The position numbers and the translations under genes are program-made. Source: Bacteroidales bacterium UBA1309 (GTDB taxonomy: Bacteria; Bacteroidota; Bacteroidia; Bacteroidales; Dysgonomonadaceae). From it: DNA of 64,000 nucleotides. The stretch covers positions 1-64,000 of the forward strand of contig DBTT01000018.1 in the NCBI GenBank assembly GCA_002307185.1, written 5' to 3'. The notes under the pieces were generated by a model that saw only the letters and a list, made by a program, of their open reading frames with translations, had not been told where the DNA came from and searched no databases. How positions within the stretch are numbered: position 1 is the first letter of the stretch; the number at the start of each line of letters is the position of its first letter. Of the stretch, positions 34,264 to 42,418 are shown one piece after another.

Positions 34264-35571
34264 TCAGAATTTCAGGTTGAGGGTGACCGCATTCGCGGCC
34301 AAGCCCGTTGTCTGCTTATAGTAAGTATAGCGCAATTCGATTGCTTTGAAAAATCCCCCTTCTTTTGGTAGCCAACGCAAGCCTGCACCTACTGAATTTG
34401 CCGTAAATGCGGAATAGCTATAATTGGAAGTATAGTATTCGTCGGATGTAGTATGTTCTGCAAATGGAGCGAAATATTTCGAGGCGGTCTGCGTGTAAAA
34501 TCTATAAAAGGGAGATACTGAGAAGAATGGGGACAATTTCACGGGCACCTCCAAATTAGCGGTGTGTGCCGTAATTCCCCAATTGTCAGTATAGAAACGA
34601 TAGTATGTTCTCAGGATATAGCGGTCACCCAGAAAATAGTTCAGCCTAACAGCCAAAGGCAATCTGAGCCTTGTGTCTGGAAGATTCTCTATGGTGCTAC
34701 TGTCTGCATCACTTTTAAATACTCGGTGGAATGGTAATTCCAAATACCCGAATTGTCCCGTGAAGTCAGCTAGGAAAGCCACTTGCATCTGTGGGTTAAT
34801 CACCTGGTTGTAAGAAATGCCTCCTGTCAAAGTTGTTCTCGGCTTGCTACCGGAGCCGTATCCTTCTTCGGATGAAGTCCCGCTACTGCTGCCAGAACTA
34901 CCACTTGAGCTTGCTGCCGATTTCAATATGCTCTGGCTCGAGAGCACGGTATTGCCAATAGTGGTGCTGCTTAGGGTGGCTTGGGTGTTTGCTATTTCTT
35001 GAACGTCAGTTTTTGCCATTTCTTCAGCATAAATCATCTTCACCTGGTCGAACGAACCGCTGAACTTGAGCGCAAATTCCCCATTTTTGCTATTCCCTTT
35101 GGAATAACCCGCATCAAGAGTAAGTGACTGGTAATTGAATTCATTCGAATACATCAATCCGGCCGAATATTCCGCTTTTTTATTCACATCCCGCATCGAC
35201 CATTCCAGAGAAGGAAAGATCCGGGTGCCATTCTTCCGGGATGCTCCAGTAGCGGATATCCAAGCCTGCGAAGCCGCTGTGTGGAATGCAAAGCCCAGCC
35301 CGGCAGTGAGTGAGTGGATGTAGTTTGGATTTTTGTAACCCACAAATTTCAAATCGATAGCGGTGGTCATTTCTTTCACGCTTTCGTCGCCAATACCTCC
35401 CAAAGTGGTGGAATGGTCGCCCGTGTGCGAATAATATGAAGTGACCAGATTCACTTCGTCCAGCTTCAAACTCTTTGGCGCATATGTTGCGGAATCTTTT
35501 TTTATTAGTTGCCCGAAAGTGCTGTAAGCGAGGCAGTATAAGAAGAAGAATAGGATAAATAGCTTTTTCAT
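34264..35571 (-). CDS. DUF3570 outer-membrane barrel-like protein
   Basis: From the ATG at 35571 the protein has 435 residues with a signal peptide (KKLFILFFFLYCLAYSTFGQ). The frame stays open upstream but that part overlaps the promoter region. The mature protein is made of amphipathic strands (SLTAGLGFAFHTAASQ, LRLPLAVRLNYFLGDRY, LRTYYRFYTDNWGI), ending in TGLAANAVTLNLKF, an outer-membrane barrel pattern. A Ser/Gly-rich linker is in the middle (SSGSSGSSSGTSSEEG). It is the last gene of the Trx-ApbE-DUF4266-DUF3570 set. Function unknown; probably works with the flavin transferase and the small Cys-ending lipoprotein. Confidence 0.8.
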   Translation of the reverse strand: MKKLFILFFFLYCLAYSTFGQLIKKDSATYAPKSLKLDEVNLVTSYYSHTGDHSTTLGGIGDESVKEMTTAIDLKFVGYKNPNYIHSLTAGLGFAFHTAASQAWISATGASRKNGTRIFPSLEWSMRDVNKKAEYSAGLMYSNEFNYQSLTLDAGYSKGNSKNGEFALKFSGSFDQVKMIYAEEMAKTDVQEIANTQATLSSTTIGNTVLSSQSILKSAASSSGSSGSSSGTSSEEGYGSGSKPRTTLTGGISYNQVINPQMQVAFLADFTGQFGYLELPFHRVFKSDADSSTIENLPDTRLRLPLAVRLNYFLGDRYILRTYYRFYTDNWGITAHTANLEVPVKLSPFFSVSPFYRFYTQTASKYFAPFAEHTTSDEYYTSNYSYSAFTANSVGAGLRWLPKEGGFFKAIELRYTYYKQTTGLAANAVTLNLKF

Positions 35572-35605
35572 TTTAATAATATTAGTGCAACAAATTGCTT
35601 TACTG

Positions 35606-35824
35606 TTAATTACAACCGCATCCACCACCCGACTTCCCGGAATTTGCCCCTGCGGCACCTTCTTTAATTACTTGGAAGTTGAGTTCTTCTTTCTCCACTT
35701 TTCTATTGGCAAGCGCCATTTCCGAGTCGTTCAATTTCGACTTCTGATACTCTTTCACCGGCACACACGATGCAGCGAAGGCAACAATCATAGTTCCAAT
35801 AAGTAAGCCCTTAAGTTTTTTCAT
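35606..35824 (-). CDS. DUF4266 small lipoprotein with C-terminal GGGCGCN
   Basis: A 72-residue protein: lipoprotein signal with Cys near residue 20 (IVAFAASCVPVKEYQKSKL), then SEMALANRKVEKEELNFQVI and a glycine/cysteine tail ending GGGCGCN. This matches DUF4266, usually found beside DUF3570 and ApbE. The two Cys in the tail suggest a metal or redox role, which is inference. It lies 36 bp downstream of apbE. Confidence 0.85.
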   Translation of the reverse strand: MKKLKGLLIGTMIVAFAASCVPVKEYQKSKLNDSEMALANRKVEKEELNFQVIKEGAAGANSGKSGGGCGCN

Positions 35825-35860
35825 TATTCAATAGTTGTTTAGTTGTATTTCCGCTACAAA

Positions 35861-36796
35861 TCATTCAATCAGATTGATGTTTTTCGAGGTGAAAAGCTTG
35901 TCGCTGTCGTCAACAATGATCGCTTCGATGTTTTTAATCTGATTAATCATGTGAAGGCCAGCCTTCACCCCCATTATCGTGACAGGGGTAGCCATTGCAT
36001 CTGCTATTTCGGCATTGGTCGAGATGATCGTCACACTCTTGATGCCACTCACGGGCAGCCCTGTTTTGGGATCAATCGTGTGCGAATAACGTTTTCCGTC
36101 GATCAAGACAAATTTTTCATAATTTCCCGAAGTGGCCACTGCCATGTCGGTGATATTCATGTAAGAGAAAAGTTCGTGCGAAAGGTTTGGATTTGCAATT
36201 CCGATAGTCCACGGCAAACCATTGGGCTGGTGTCCCCAAGCCGTAAGGTCGCCCGAGGCATTCACCACGCCGCTGGCGACCCCCAAGCGCTTCATCACAT
36301 TTTTGGCCATTTCGGCAGCGTAGCCTTTTCCAATCCCACCAAATCCAATCCGCATACCTCTTTCTTTGAGAAAAACGGTGGAGCGGGCGTGGTCTATTTC
36401 GATGTTCTTGTAATTGATAAGCTTGACACTCTTCTTGGCCGTTTTTTTGTCGGGAAGCGAAGTCATCTGGGTGTCGAAATTCCACAAACTTTTGTCCACC
36501 GAACCGTAGCTGATGTCGAAAGCACCTTGCGTGACATCCGAGATCTTTTTTGACCTCTCGATCAATTGGATAATTTCCTCACTCGCCACTACTGGTCTTA
36601 TTCCCGCATATTGATTGATTTTGTTGGTCTCACTTGCATCGCTGAAAGTGGTCAAAAGTGCCTCGATGCGGCGAATTTCCTTCACGCCAGCCTCAATCTT
36701 TTGTTTGGCCCAATAAGCGTCTGCTGAGACAACTGAGATTTCAAAATGATTTCCCATCAGTTTCAAAGCACGTTTATGCACTGATTTTATAGCCAT
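35861..36796 (-). CDS. apbE: FAD:protein FMN transferase, ApbE family
   Basis: ApbE attaches FMN covalently to a Ser or Thr of extracytoplasmic redox proteins. The 311-residue protein has the family motifs: EALLTTFSDASETNKINQYA, GAFDISYGSVDKSLW, the glycine-rich GFGGIGKGYAAEMA, VNASGDLTAWG and SHTIDPKTGLPV. The usual signal peptide or lipobox is not evident; the N-terminus starts MAIKSVHKRALKLMGN. It may therefore act in the cytoplasm, or the annotated start may be wrong. No obvious flavinylation motif target is seen among its neighbours. Confidence 0.9.
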   Translation of the reverse strand: MAIKSVHKRALKLMGNHFEISVVSADAYWAKQKIEAGVKEIRRIEALLTTFSDASETNKINQYAGIRPVVASEEIIQLIERSKKISDVTQGAFDISYGSVDKSLWNFDTQMTSLPDKKTAKKSVKLINYKNIEIDHARSTVFLKERGMRIGFGGIGKGYAAEMAKNVMKRLGVASGVVNASGDLTAWGHQPNGLPWTIGIANPNLSHELFSYMNITDMAVATSGNYEKFVLIDGKRYSHTIDPKTGLPVSGIKSVTIISTNAEIADAMATPVTIMGVKAGLHMINQIKNIEAIIVDDSDKLFTSKNINLIE

Positions 36797-36820
36797 TTGG
36801 CAGACATTGGTAAGGGAGAT

Positions 36821-37258
36821 TTATTTCAGTTCTGCTATAAATTCATCCACGGTGCCTTTATAAAGCCCGTTCCAGGTTTTCAGCACATTGCCATTACTAT
36901 CCAGCAAAAGCGTCAATGGAAAATGCCCTTCCTTGTTGAACCGTTCAGCCAACTCTTCATTCTGTTTGGTGACTTCTTTCGCAAGTTGATGTTTTTTTTC
37001 TCTCGGAAAGTCGGCATTGTAGATAACCAGATGCTGGTTGGAAAAATCGATGAAAGCTTCTGAATCGAAAAAGTTTTTGTGCATCCGGATACACGGGATA
37101 CACCAGTCGGAACCTGAGAAATTCAGCACAATGTTTTTGTGTTCACGCTGAGCGGTCTGTAGGGCATCTGCCCACGAATGTTGCCAATTTTGGCTAAAAG
37201 AAGGTGCGATGTAAGCCAACACACACACCAACAACAAAAGAATACGCCTTCTTTCCAT
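36821..37258 (-). CDS. secreted thioredoxin-fold protein
   Basis: The 145-residue protein has a signal peptide (RRILLLLVCVLAYIAPSFSQ) and a thioredoxin-like domain with NFSGSDWCIPCIRMHKNFF (CxxC about residue 53) and cis-Pro region FPLTLLLDSNGNVLKTW. It likely reduces or oxidises cysteines in the periplasm. It is first in the operon and 24 bp ahead of apbE, so the DUF4266 tail cysteines are plausible substrates; that is inference. Confidence 0.88.
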   Translation of the reverse strand: MERRRILLLLVCVLAYIAPSFSQNWQHSWADALQTAQREHKNIVLNFSGSDWCIPCIRMHKNFFDSEAFIDFSNQHLVIYNADFPREKKHQLAKEVTKQNEELAERFNKEGHFPLTLLLDSNGNVLKTWNGLYKGTVDEFIAELK

Positions 37259-37517
37259 AAAAATTAGAATTTATTAGTGATAAAACTAAATAGGCAAGAA
37301 TAAAGTTCAAATACAGAATCAAATTTAACTTAATAACGCTGCGCTTATTTTTTTATTGTGGAAAATTGAATTTTGTTTGTTCTTACGAAAAGCGGGGAAT
37401 AATCACACTTGATTAACCAAAACTGGTTTATTTGATCCGCTCAACTACATGAGTCAGATCTCCATTCCATCAAAATAATATGATGGGCTTTCGGTTGCCC
37501 GATAAGTGTTTTATTCC

Positions 37518-37525
37518 TATCTTTG
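37518..37525 (+). promoter_or_regulatory. -7 promoter box (TATCTTTG) of guaA
   Basis: TATCTTTG matches TAnnTTTG and lies 27 bp before the guaA ATG; a TTG-containing stretch sits about 20 bp upstream. An AAAGGAGAG ribosome site follows at about 37541. Confidence 0.6.
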
Positions 37526-37552
37526 CGTGCAAATTTTCAAAAAGGAGAGAAC

Positions 37553-39073
37553 ATGCACGAAAAAATCATCATCCTCGATTTTGGCTCCCAAACCACCCAG
37601 TTAATCGGCCGAAGAATCAGAGAGTTAAATACTTACTGCGAAATAGTTCCTTACAACAAGTTTCCTTACGACGACCCCACGGTAAAAGGAGTGATACTTT
37701 CCGGAAGTCCATTTTCAGTGAACGATGAGCATTCGTTCAAGCCGGATTTGTCTGCTATCCGAGGAAAATATCCCTTGTTGGGAATATGCTACGGAGCTCA
37801 ATACCTTGCTTATTCATCGGGAGGAAAAGTTGAAAAAGGGGATTCCCGTGAATACGGTCGTGCACATTTGTCTGGTATCAATTCGGAAGAAACAATCTTC
37901 AAAAACATACCGCAGGGTTCGCAAGTGTGGATGTCGCATGGCGACACCATCACCCAGCTACCAGCAAACTTCAAAATCACAGCCAGCACAACGGATGTTG
38001 CTGCTGCAGGATATAAAATTGAGGGAGAACCCACATGGGCAGTCCAATACCATCCAGAAGTGTTCCACACGTTGGACGGGGTTACCCTTTTGAGTAACTT
38101 TTTGGATCTTTGTGGATGCCAAAGGGACTGGACACCCGCTTCATTTATCGAAACCACGGTTGCCGAGTTGAAAGCAAAATTGGGCGACGACAAGGTGATT
38201 TTAGCTCTTTCGGGAGGCGTGGATTCGTCTGTGACAGCTGTTTTGTTGAACAGGGCGATAGGGAAAAACCTCACCTGTGTGTTTGTGGACAATGGATTGC
38301 TTCGCAAGAATGAGTTTGAAAACGTATTGAAAGACTACGAACACCTTGGGTTGAATGTGATCGGGGTGGATGCCAAAGCAAAATTCTACTCAGCTTTAGC
38401 CGGCGTTACCGATCCCGAAGGGAAACGGAAAATCATCGGACGAGGTTTTATCGAAGTGTTCGACGAAGAAGCCCACAAGCTAAAAGACATCAAGTGGCTT
38501 GGTCAAGGGACTATTTACCCCGACATCATCGAATCACTTTCCATCACGGGAACAACCATCAAGTCGCACCACAACGTGGGCGGGCTTCCCAAGGAAATGA
38601 ATTTGAAATTGGTGGAACCGCTCCGTTTGTTATTCAAAGACGAAGTGAGAAAAGTTGGTTTGGAATTGGGCATGCAGGCCCATTTGATCAAACGCCATCC
38701 GTTCCCCGGGCCTGGGCTTGGGATTCGTATTTTAGGGGACATCACTCCCGAAAAGGTAGAAGTGCTACAAAATGCCGACGACATTTATATCAGCATGCTG
38801 CGTGAATACGACTTGTACGACAAAGTGTGGCAAGCCGGAACCATCCTGCTTCCCGTGCGTTCCGTGGGTGTGATGGGAGACGAAAGAACATACGAAAACA
38901 CGGTAGCCTTGCGTGCCGTCACATCGTCGGATGCCATGACTGCCGACTGGGCTCACCTTCCCTACGAATTTTTAGCGAAAGTTTCGAACGAAATCATCAA
39001 CAAGGTGCGCGGCGTGAATCGCGTGGTGTACGACATCTCCTCGAAACCTCCTGCCACCATTGAGTGGGAATGA
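37553..39073 (+). CDS. guaA: glutamine-hydrolysing GMP synthase GuaA
   Basis: GuaA converts XMP to GMP with ATP and glutamine. From the ATG at 37553 (ribosome site AAAGGAGAG) it has 506 residues. Glutaminase domain: ILDFGSQTTQLIGRRI, nucleophile Cys in LLGICYGAQYLAYSSGG, and AVQYHPEVFHT. ATP pyrophosphatase: ALSGGVDSSV. C-terminal dimer domain: HPFPGPGLGIRILGDI to the end SKPPATIEWE. Single gene with its own promoter. A weak hairpin (AACAGGC/GCCTGTT with Ts) at 39132-39173 may terminate it. Confidence 0.97.
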   Translation: MHEKIIILDFGSQTTQLIGRRIRELNTYCEIVPYNKFPYDDPTVKGVILSGSPFSVNDEHSFKPDLSAIRGKYPLLGICYGAQYLAYSSGGKVEKGDSREYGRAHLSGINSEETIFKNIPQGSQVWMSHGDTITQLPANFKITASTTDVAAAGYKIEGEPTWAVQYHPEVFHTLDGVTLLSNFLDLCGCQRDWTPASFIETTVAELKAKLGDDKVILALSGGVDSSVTAVLLNRAIGKNLTCVFVDNGLLRKNEFENVLKDYEHLGLNVIGVDAKAKFYSALAGVTDPEGKRKIIGRGFIEVFDEEAHKLKDIKWLGQGTIYPDIIESLSITGTTIKSHHNVGGLPKEMNLKLVEPLRLLFKDEVRKVGLELGMQAHLIKRHPFPGPGLGIRILGDITPEKVEVLQNADDIYISMLREYDLYDKVWQAGTILLPVRSVGVMGDERTYENTVALRAVTSSDAMTADWAHLPYEFLAKVSNEIINKVRGVNRVVYDISSKPPATIEWE

Positions 39074-39311
39074 AATTGTCATAAGCCGAAGGAGATAACC
39101 ACAGAATGCCTCCCCGATATTTTTGCGGGTTAACAGGCGGATTGTGTTTTATGGCATAATCGTGCCTGTTTTTGGCTAATGAACTGAACCAGTTACATTT
39201 TTTCTGTTCATAGACTAAAACAAGGTTAGAGTAAAATAAATGATTCGTCCCATCCAGTGAATTAATAACAATCTGATAACGTAGAAAAATTGCCTTACAT
39301 CTTTAGAAAAG

Positions 39312-39319
39312 ATACTTTT
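39312..39319 (+). promoter_or_regulatory. -7 promoter box (TACTTTTG)
   Basis: TACTTTTG fits TAnnTTTG; a TTG is 22 bp upstream at 39287. It lies 25 bp before the small gene at 39344 and supports that gene being expressed. Confidence 0.55.
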
Positions 39320-39343
39320 GCCAAAGTAAATAATGAATAATAT

Positions 39344-39610
39344 ATGGTTACTCAAAGATCCGAAAAAGAGTTTTATAGAACCGTTTACTCGCTGGCAATG
39401 GGAAAAGAAGCAGAATTTTTCTACGACAACGACGTGCAGACTATTCTGACCGATCTAAGAGTGAGATTTTGGGGAGAAGATTTGATTCAGAGGCTTCAGC
39501 TTCTGTCCAAGTTACTCTATTTTGATTCATTTGTTAATGCTCCGCTGAAAGATGATTTACGTTCCAAATCGGAGGAGCTGAAACATCTCACGAGAAGCAT
39601 TCAAGAATAA
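39344..39610 (+). CDS. small conserved-looking protein, unknown function
   Basis: An 88-residue, charged, probably helical protein (GKEAEFFYDNDVQTILTDL, WGEDLIQRLQLLSKLLYF). No signal, membrane segment or family is recognised. Its own Bacteroidetes promoter box supports it as real. Its last 23 bp overlap, tail to tail, the response-regulator fragment on the other strand. Confidence 0.5.
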   Translation: MVTQRSEKEFYRTVYSLAMGKEAEFFYDNDVQTILTDLRVRFWGEDLIQRLQLLSKLLYFDSFVNAPLKDDLRSKSEELKHLTRSIQE

Positions 39611-39827
39611 GTCCCACGCCTTTGATGTTCTTGATGGATACAGTGGTGTCGCCGGACAGGTATTTTCTCATTTTACTGATAAAAACGTCCAAACTACGTG
39701 AGGTAAAATAATCATCTATTCCCCAGAATTTCTTCAATAAGTCTTCCCGAGGAACCACTTCGCCTTTTCGTTTACAAAGTTCTTCCAGCAGTTGAGATTC
39801 GCGAGCCGTCAGGTTTTGCTAAAAGAC
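39588..39827 (-). pseudogene. OmpR-type response regulator, C-terminal DNA-binding fragment
   Basis: On the minus strand about 79 codons read NLTARESQLLEELCKRKGEV, VPREDLLKKFWGIDDYFTSR, SLDVFISKMRKYLSGDTTV, SIKNIKGVGLILECFS, stop. This is a winged-helix effector domain of the OmpR/PhoB family. The receiver domain and start are missing; similarity stops abruptly at about 39827, where the secretion operon's last gene ends. The fragment marks a breakpoint, most simply the edge of an inserted or rearranged segment. Confidence 0.8.
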
Positions 39828-41279
39828 TTAGATTATAGGTCTATTGTTCAATATATCCCATAAAGACACATAACGATATTTGTAAATCAGGAAGACTAAT
39901 CGCTTTAAATTCGAGTTGTAATTTAGTGAGCTATTTAGTAATCCCGATTTGGCTTTGATAAAATCAAGTTCTTGTATTCTATCGGCATTTAATTTTTCCT
40001 TCAGTATAGCTATTCGATCAAGTTGTAATGATAATAGCTTTTTATCTACTTTTAGATTTTTAACGAGATAGCTGATCTCTTGGATCTCTTTTCTGGTTGA
40101 TATTTCAAAGCCATCCTCCTCTTTAGAGCCTTTGATAAGACTTAGCCTAAGTTCTGTTTCCAATCGTTTTTTCCGATGACTGGCTTCACCCCAATCAAGG
40201 ATAGGTATTGAAATAGATAGTGCCACCTTATATTGATTCTCAGGATGCCCGAAGATTGCGGAAAAGTGTCTCTCCGATTTATTCATTCCAGCATTTATAT
40301 CTATCCCCCAAGTAACTCCAGAATTGAAATCATTTTTAGCAATGGCCTTGTGCCGTTCCAAGTATTGGTGGTTATTGGCCGTCTGAACATTATAAACAAT
40401 GGCTCGTTCCACCAAGTTCTCCAAATTATAATTTTCAGGAATGCTTAAATACAATGAGTCATCAAAGCATGGTTTCAACCTTGCAGAGTCAGGGAGTTTT
40501 AGTAAGTCCTTTAATGCCATTTCCGATGACCTGTCATCGAAGATTTTTTGGGAATCGATTAATTCCTGCTGATATTCTATCTCGTTATTAATCACGTCCT
40601 CCTTGGTCATTCGCTGGAAGCCGTATAGATATTTGCTATTTCGGTTCTTCAGTTCAGCAATATCCAGCAGGAGGCCGTGATGCTGTTCCAATGCTTGTTG
40701 CGCATAATACTCCAAGTATGCGCATGCAACCTCAAATTTTAATTCCTCCAAGGCTTGGATATGTTTGAGCTTTTCGATGTCTCTCTGCGAATCAAATATA
40801 CGTTTATTCCACTTATACTCATTGTAGTTCCCCAAAGTCTGTTTATAAGCAATATTTAGCCAATTAAAATAAAAGGATTTGTATTGGTTCGGGGCATAGT
40901 TTTCCAGCCCATTGACGGAAGAACTCAGCACCAATTCTCCACCAGTGAAAGGAACAAGTTGGGATAGGCTTATGTTAACCCCCAAATTTGCTAATCTTCG
41001 GTTTACGTATTTCTCGGATCCATCGTCCAATGTGACAGATGTAATGTCTTGCGAGATATAAGGCTTAGATGAGAGCTTAATTTGGGGTAACGCTCGTGTC
41101 TTGAATTCCTTATACTGCAAGTTGAAGATCAATGAATCATATCTGGCAATAAAAGCATTGTCGCTTTCCCTGCTCGCAATCTCAATAGCTTCTTCTAACG
41201 AAAGTTCTTTTTTTTCTTGGCTGCGCACAAGAAAAAGGTTTGAAATAAGAAATAATAGTGTCAAAATTGTCTTTTTCAT
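39828..41279 (-). CDS. TolC-family outer membrane efflux protein
   Basis: Outer-membrane channel of a type I secretion system. The 483-residue protein has a signal peptide (KKTILTLLFLISNLFLVRSQ) and two OEP repeats rich in long amphipathic helices (LSLEEAIEIASRESDNAF, EELKFEVACAYLEYYAQQ, and in the second half NLENLVERAIVYNVQTANNH), and beta-strand segments KVALSISIPILDWG. It is the last gene of the operon; its ATG overlaps the Nudix-ligase stop by 4 bp. Together with the HlyD-type and ABC proteins it completes an export channel. Confidence 0.88.
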   Translation of the reverse strand: MKKTILTLLFLISNLFLVRSQEKKELSLEEAIEIASRESDNAFIARYDSLIFNLQYKEFKTRALPQIKLSSKPYISQDITSVTLDDGSEKYVNRRLANLGVNISLSQLVPFTGGELVLSSSVNGLENYAPNQYKSFYFNWLNIAYKQTLGNYNEYKWNKRIFDSQRDIEKLKHIQALEELKFEVACAYLEYYAQQALEQHHGLLLDIAELKNRNSKYLYGFQRMTKEDVINNEIEYQQELIDSQKIFDDRSSEMALKDLLKLPDSARLKPCFDDSLYLSIPENYNLENLVERAIVYNVQTANNHQYLERHKAIAKNDFNSGVTWGIDINAGMNKSERHFSAIFGHPENQYKVALSISIPILDWGEASHRKKRLETELRLSLIKGSKEEDGFEISTRKEIQEISYLVKNLKVDKKLLSLQLDRIAILKEKLNADRIQELDFIKAKSGLLNSSLNYNSNLKRLVFLIYKYRYVSLWDILNNRPII

Positions 41280-42400
41280 ACATGGTACATCGTGCTATAT
41301 TTTTCTTTGTAGGATTGGAATTTTATTTTGATTCGTCTGCCGGAAGAGAACCTTATAACGTATCCCTCAGTGGCCATGTCATCTATGTTTAGTAAATCAT
41401 AAAAAGATAAATCAGTCATGACCCGTTTGGGTCTTGGAAACCCATTAAGAGATAGCTCTTCCAAGCGAATATCTGAATTGAGAACACAATCATGCGCACC
41501 AAGAAGCACTAATGCTTCTCGACTACCATAGCTGATAACATTTTGTTTTTCGGGATATATTATTTCAAAATAGTAGATGAGATTTTGATTCAGGTTCCCA
41601 ACAGCTTCGCGGTATTTCGAATAGAGCATAAGACTTGCCTTGTATGATTGGTGGGAAACGAAAGAATCCCTTGTCGCTATTTTGGGAATCCCGTTTAGCC
41701 AATATAGAATACCCAAGCATCCATCTACTTTCTCATAAACATCAAATTCTTCATTCTCTATCATTCTGAATTCTGGTAGCAGTTGTTCAAATTCAAAGAA
41801 TTTTTTTAGTGGATATGCTATTATTTCGCCACTTCCTGAAACGATCATCCCTCTTGCCCACAATGTCATCTCATTCCAGTATGCTGCATTTTTGGTTTTT
41901 TCCGTATAATTGTATATATACAGATTAGCATAAGGGTGTTTTTCCTCCAAAATGAAATTATTCATTAATAGCCACCTGAGCCCTATTGTACTGATACGTT
42001 TGGGATCCAGATGCAACAATACAGATAATTGCTGAATGAAAATATTTCTTTCTGCTTGTTCATATGTGAAAAAGCAGAAAGATTCAATTTCTTCGGAGTC
42101 CAAGGTATTGGTAGGATTGGGTGGCACGTCAAGATAAGCCACATAATAGTATATCCTTTTATATACTAGACCCGTCTCATGATGCGAATAATGCATGACA
42201 TATGGGTTGCCACTTATAGAATTTGAATGTATTCTTATTCCTGTTTCTTCGTAAGTCTCTCGAATTGCGCTATCGCACAAATTCTCATTAACCAGACATA
42301 AACCTTTGGGGATGGAATATGATCTACCGGTACAGTTCTTTTGTTTAACTAAAAGAATTGTATTGTTAGAAATCACTACTAATCCAGCTGCTATAATCAT
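41276..42400 (-). CDS. Nudix hydrolase-RNA ligase fusion
   Basis: A two-domain protein of 374 residues. Residues 1-140 are Nudix: VVISNNTILLVKQK and a complete Nudix box from G33 to about I55 (GLCLVNENLCDSAIRETYEE then TGI). Residues 155-374 are a T4-Rnl1-like RNA ligase: RG in LWARGMIVSG, nucleotidyl Lys224 in VYEKVDGCLGILYW, YYFEIIYPE, ATEGYVIRF and IKIKF. Ligase motifs I, III, IV and V appear intact. Nudix enzymes hydrolyse nucleoside diphosphate derivatives, so the fusion could remove an adenylate or process an RNA end before ligation; this is inference. It is 18 bp from the second ligase gene and overlaps the channel gene. Confidence 0.85.
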   Translation of the reverse strand: MIIAAGLVVISNNTILLVKQKNCTGRSYSIPKGLCLVNENLCDSAIRETYEETGIRIHSNSISGNPYVMHYSHHETGLVYKRIYYYVAYLDVPPNPTNTLDSEEIESFCFFTYEQAERNIFIQQLSVLLHLDPKRISTIGLRWLLMNNFILEEKHPYANLYIYNYTEKTKNAAYWNEMTLWARGMIVSGSGEIIAYPLKKFFEFEQLLPEFRMIENEEFDVYEKVDGCLGILYWLNGIPKIATRDSFVSHQSYKASLMLYSKYREAVGNLNQNLIYYFEIIYPEKQNVISYGSREALVLLGAHDCVLNSDIRLEELSLNGFPRPKRVMTDLSFYDLLNIDDMATEGYVIRFSSGRRIKIKFQSYKEKYSTMYHV

Positions 42401-42418
42401 ATTGTCTTATTTTTAGAT

